DNA of 64,000 nucleotides from Sipunculus nudus (Eukaryota > Annelida > Sipuncula > Golfingiida > Sipunculidae), in assembly GCA_026874595.1 (NCBI GenBank), contig CM049309.1, forward strand, positions 92,526,723-92,590,722. Reading direction: 5' to 3'. Shown piece after piece: positions 59,263 to 64,000 of the stretch. Numbering within the stretch: position 1 is the first letter of the stretch; the number at the start of each line of letters is the position of its first letter. The notes beneath the pieces were generated by a model. That model searched no databases. It was not told the origin of the DNA and saw only the letters and a program-made list of their open reading frames with translations. Position numbers and translations under genes: made by a program.

Positions 59263-60115
59263 TACATACTGGGCAAACAAAGCCTCATCTCCAATTCTGC
59301 TGAGGCAGGAATAATGAACAAATATTTGTATTAGATCATTTTTTATGACATCAATTTTTTATTTAAAGTTTATATTTCTATACATTTCCAATATAACATA
59401 TATATCTGAATCTAAAAGTTTATTCATAATTCTAAATAGCATCATCATAAATCTCAATCTTGTCAGATATATACCACATCATGCATACAAATGTATATCT
59501 ATTTTTTATTATTTTAACACAGAAATATATCTTTTAAATTTGCAAAAAAATAAATATCTAAAAAAATATTTCATTCAGATTTCACATTTACTTCATATTT
59601 AATCAATATATGTGTCGAGGGAAGAATGAGAATCTGGGAAGATCAGAGAAAATAATGGGAATTCCCATTCTTCCCGGGAAAAATCATAATCATTTCATAC
59701 TATGATTTGATTCTCATTTTACTTGTTCTCATTCTTCCCGGGAAAAACCAGAATTCTTATTTTTCCCAGCCAGCTCCAATTTTTTAAATGATATCCTTTT
59801 AATAGTTAAGGTGGGTTAAGTTTGCATATTTTACTACGGTATTATAACCAAATTTTTGTGTTATTAACTGACTATTGCTTAAAGAACAGTAACATTTTTT
59901 GTCATGAAAAAAAAGTAGAAAACCCATTTCTGTTAAAATCAGTTTTATTCACACATGATAGTACTAAACCCATGTTAGTTGAAAACAACCACACCTGATA
60001 TTTACATATTAGTTCTTAGCACACATGATTCAATTATAAAGATTTCTAAAAGTGAATATTTTTAATCTACAATTCAGTAAAAATAAACATCTATGTTAGA
60101 TTGACTAAGTATTAA
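59263..60115. repeat. J-type module right of P2, then palindrome-rich unique sequence
   Basis: Bases ~59267-59520 match ~8247-8475. Around 59640-59770 TTCTTCCCGGGAA occurs twice beside GGGAATTCCC. No gene. Confidence 0.6.
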
Positions 60116-61820
60116 ACTAGATGTGTCGGAACGACACGAATGCCCCCGCCTGGGGCATATTAGAAACATTTGTTAAATTTTGTAAAATTTTTTAAGTTCA
60201 GGAAGTGTTGTATGGTCCAAAGTAGGTCAACAAGGGCAAAATGCAAACTCGATCTGTAAAGGGTCATTATCAAGCAACACACCAAAAATCAGGCCAGTAT
60301 CTGCAGGTATTGTGAAAAAAAGTCCATATATGTGCATTTTTCATGAAAATTTCTGTCTTTCATGAAATTTTCTATGTTCAGGATCTGTCATATGGTGAAA
60401 AATAGGTTAACTGGGACGAAACGCGAACTCGATCTGTAAGTGGTCATTATGCGCCCACAGACCAAACATTAGGCCAGTATCTGTGAGCATTGCATTGCGA
60501 AACTAGAATATTAGCAAAAGTTGATAATCATTTATAAATTTAAATTGTAGAGGTATATACCATGTTTCATAACAATCCACCAAATGCTTCCTGAGAAATA
60601 AGCTCCTAAGTTTTTTTCTATACTAAGCTCTGTGACCTTGAAAAGTAGGTCAAGATCACCCATCTTTGAACTTGACCAAGATTTTGTAAATATAATGCAA
60701 TAGCACTGAAGAAATGAAGTTCCTGTGTTGAATACTTTTAGAGATATCCTGCACAAAAGGCCATAATTGAAAAAATCCGATAAAATTTCATGAAAAAATC
60801 AGAAATTGCAGGTGGCGCCACCAAAATTGTGCAGCACATACAGACCATCAGTCCCAATGATCATAGTAAGTTTTGTGAAAATCCACACAATGGTTCCTGA
60901 GATATAAACTTCTGAGTGTTTTTCTATAATCAGCTCTAAAATGTAGAAAATGGGTCAAGGTCACCCATCTTCGAACTTGACCGAGATTTTATTGATATAC
61001 ATCTTCACTGATGAAACAAAATTCCAATGGTGAATCCTTTTAGAGATATCCCGAGCACAAGGTAAAAGTTAACAGATGCGGAACGGACAGACGGACGGAC
61101 AAACACCGGACAGACAGATGGACAGACGGACAGCTTGGGTGACGACAATAGCCCATCAGCCTATGAGCTGAGGGCTAAAAACAGCTGTACATGTGTATTT
61201 GTCATGAAAATTTCTATTTTTCATGAATTTTTCTAAGTTTAGGAGCCGTAAAACGGTCAAAAGTAGGGCAACCGGGACGAAACGCGAACTCGATCTGTAA
61301 CTGGTCATTATCTGCCCACACACCAAAAATCAGGCCAATATCTGCAGGCATTGCGAAAAAAGTCCGTACATGTGTATTTGTCATGAAAATTTCTATTTTT
61401 CATGAAATTTTCTAAGTTTAGGAGCCGTAAAACGGTCAAAAGTAGATCAACAGGGACGAAACGCGAACTCGATCTGTAACTAGTCATTATCTGCCAACAC
61501 ACCAAAAATCAGGCCAATATCTGCAGGCATTGCCAAAAAAAGTTCGTACATGTGTATTTGTCATGAAAATTTCTATTTATCATGAAATTTTCTAAGTTTA
61601 GGAGCTGTAAAACGGTCAAAAGTAGGTCAACCGGGACGAAACGCGAACTCGATCTGTAACTGGTCATTATCTGCCCACACACCAAAAATCAGGCAAATAT
61701 CTGCAGGCATTGCGAAAAAAAGTCCGTACAACTGTTTGATTTCGGAATGACGGAATGACAGAATGACGGACATGGGTAAAACTATATGCCCCGGCCACTT
61801 TGTGGCGGGGGCATAAAAAA
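60116..61820 (+). mobile_element. Family B element B2, interrupted by element C
   Basis: It starts ACTAGATGTGTCGG and ends in the family B hairpin (TATGCCCCGGCCAC / GTGGCGGGGGCATA) plus A6, as in B1. Tandem ~180-bp core units are clear at 61188, 61367 and 61547. Element C (60502-61181) lies inside one unit. Confidence 0.8.
60502..61181 (+). mobile_element. Element C, nested in B2
   Basis: It starts ACTAGAATATTAGC and ends with hairpin TAGCCC-A-TCAGC / GCTGAGGGCTA (61149-61177) and AAAA. Inside are one GGTGGCGCCACC (~60812) and GGAC-type repeats near 61090-61125. Its flanks rejoin into a family B unit without duplication beyond ambiguous A residues. Confidence 0.75.
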
Positions 61821-61903
61821 TTAAAAGAGTTAAGTTGGCATCAATAATTCCCATTCTTCAAGGAAAGAATGAGAATTCTCATTTTTCCCAGGTTTGAAAT
61901 TCA

Positions 61904-64000
61904 ACAAGGGACCTATGGGTCACGACGCTCAGCTGTTATATATGATAAAAAATATTATTTAGAAATGAGGCACATGCTGGTTTTGTGTGGTAATAAATAT
62001 AAGCTGTATTATGAGTTGTTGTTGTTTAGCTAATGTATGATTTTGATAGTACCTTTGGAGACAGGGAAGAGGATTGATTTCATTTATTTTATTAACAAAT
62101 GGAGTACTATTGTCACACAGATTTTGACTTGGCCATATAACTTATAAGCAGAACATATAATATAAGAGTTTAACTATCTATTAAAAAAAATACAAATATT
62201 GTCCCAAATATAATTTTTATAAAAAATAATAAGAGAATCATATGATTTTTTAAAATGAAATATAACTGATATGATTATTAAAATAATATTAAAGAATATA
62301 TTCATGAATGCATTCATGAATACATTTTGAAAGTATTTGCACGAGTATTCATATACTTTCATTTTTACCTGAATTCCTATTCTTTATGCAAGAAATTTTA
62401 TAATGGAGTACATAATCATATTTGTATTTAAATACAATTACAAAGTATTCGCACCATGTCTGGTATTTATTCAGTTTCACCAACCAATGATGTTGAGAAT
62501 CCAGAATATACAAAATTCACACATTTAAATAATGATCATAAGTACCTGGTTTTATGGCTTTTATTTATATTAAAAAATAACTGTAAAAAAATCATTTTGG
62601 AGTAATTTCACATCAATGTACACACTAGACACAGTAGGAATCTAGATTAATATTATCAACTGCATCTTTGTCTATCATTAATTTCCTTCATATGATCCCT
62701 AATGATTAGTAATGAATAATATGATTTACTTCTTTATCATTAAAATTGAACTGAAAAATGCCATAGGTGACTGCATGGTGTTATTTGGAATATGTGACAT
62801 TCTACCCATCGATACAAGATTCTTATATCATCAGTAACTGCAAGTTAATTTCCTGTTATTATAAACTAACAAATTCCTTTTCTATTTTTCTTTAATTTGT
62901 TATTAAAAACCAATAAAAATTTATTAATTTATTGTTTATTGTTATGTTGTTGGTTAAAACTACTAGATGAGTTGGGTTGGACACCTGGATCAACTGTGGC
63001 TGGCCATAAGCTGCCTGGATTCCTGTATGCCTCGCCTCAAGCGTGCATAATTTGATGAAAGGTCAACAAGGTCAACATACAGGTGACTCAAGAGGGGCTG
63101 GAGAGAGCCAAAGTCTGACAGGGTCTCATAAAAAACATTAATAAAAGCTACAATTTTTGGCCAATTTCTTTCAGCTTTCTAAACTAAAAAGCTGAAATCC
63201 TAATGTGTGCATGATATGAAAATTATATCAACAGTGCTCACAGGACACAAACGTGCCATGGTCACAGTTGGGCAAAATTTAAGGTACTAATTTTATATTT
63301 ATACTAATAACTTATAAAATTTGAAAAATTCAGAACTAATTTTGGGTATTCACTTGAATCTTGATTAAATAATGTTACATCCCTGACAAAAAAATCTCTA
63401 GCTTCAGCAATGCTCTTGTTAAGGGAGTAAATATATTTCTTGATTTTTTACAAAGTGCATTATGTTTGGGCCCATAACTTAAAACAATTACGCAATACTG
63501 ACATCATTCTGGCATGTGCATAGAGAATGAAAAATATGTATATTATTTATGATTAAAGTCAGATCAGTGGTTTTGATATTAGGCAGTCTTGAAGTGTAAC
63601 AATGGGTTTTTAATGGAAAAATGAAGTTTTTCATTAATATCTCGAAGGTATTAAATCCTAGTGACCAAATTCTTGGCATGGTAAGGGATTTTGGAGACAT
63701 CTTACTGTATGCCGAATTTAAGGAACTAAGAGCTGAAGCTGGGGAGCTGAGCTCTTGCAAACTGCATAACACTAGCTTGATGTAAACAATATGTTACATG
63801 GTGCTTGAAAACTTATTAAAATCTACAGTTTTTGATCAACTGGTTTCAAATTTTTGGTGTTAACAGTTGAAATGCTAACAAAAACATGCTGTGAAAATTA
63901 AATCCACAGTACTTACAGGAAAAAAACGTGCCATGGTCAAAGTTGGGCAAAATTTAAGGTACCAATTTTTTATTTTTATTAATATTTTAGAAAATTTAAA
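61904..64000 (+). mobile_element. Family A element A2, running off the window
   Basis: It begins ACAAGGGACCTATGGGTC; ~61925-62872 closely match ~241-1130 of A1, apart from an extra ~35 bp near 62450-62487. Modules follow at ~63150-63720 and ~63790 onward. The 3' end is outside the window. Confidence 0.7.

Overview
The window looks like intron-rich, repeat-dominated nuclear DNA from an animal, most likely a marine mollusc and probably a bivalve. It is AT-rich and almost free of open reading frames outside one LTR retrotransposon. It is packed with hairpin-ended elements carrying tandem core repeats, a type known from bivalves (pearl, DTC84) and from Drosophila DINE-1. There is no bacterial gene structure. 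The organism call is inference; no species-specific gene was recognised.

Host gene: two small minus-strand exons (20141-20253 and 13400-13539) encode the first and second halves of one immunoglobulin domain. Splice phases match, and both cysteines and the tryptophan are present. Wording is closest to the DCC/neogenin/protogenin receptor group. The 6.6-kb intron between them opens with a 48-bp minisatellite whose unit is the last ~27 bp of the exon plus the first ~21 bp of the intron, so the splice donor itself has been copied about twelve times.

Layout: 1-10810 is family A material (long modules ending in a 31-nt hairpin plus A-tail, poly-G tracts, a 601-bp tandem duplication). 10811-13399 holds AT repeats, a broken gene-like fragment and family E sequence. 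13400-20253 is the host Ig region with family E arrays, a small MITE and AT/GT repeats. 20254-26656 holds families N, B, D and F plus unique intron. 26657-31160 is a 43-bp minisatellite split by an element of ~156-bp units, many carrying a perfect AGGTCA-N3-TGACCT palindrome. 31301-38660 holds four same-strand family D elements. 39651-52740 is a young Ty3/gypsy element (2713-bp LTRs, gag, pol, and a zinc-finger ORF in the env position). 52741-64000 holds a SINE-like relic, an inverted D element, two TIR elements starting TGTCA with 4-bp target duplications, a B element with a C element nested in it, and a second long family A copy that runs off the window.

The main candidate for something undescribed is a set of sequence-different but architecturally identical mobile families (A, B, D, E; C in part). 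Each has a short 5' hairpin, a subterminal motif whose inverse lies in the arm of a 3' terminal hairpin, tandem cores, and A-rich junctions without target duplication. This matches non-autonomous Helentron-type (HINE) elements. No autonomous partner is visible here.
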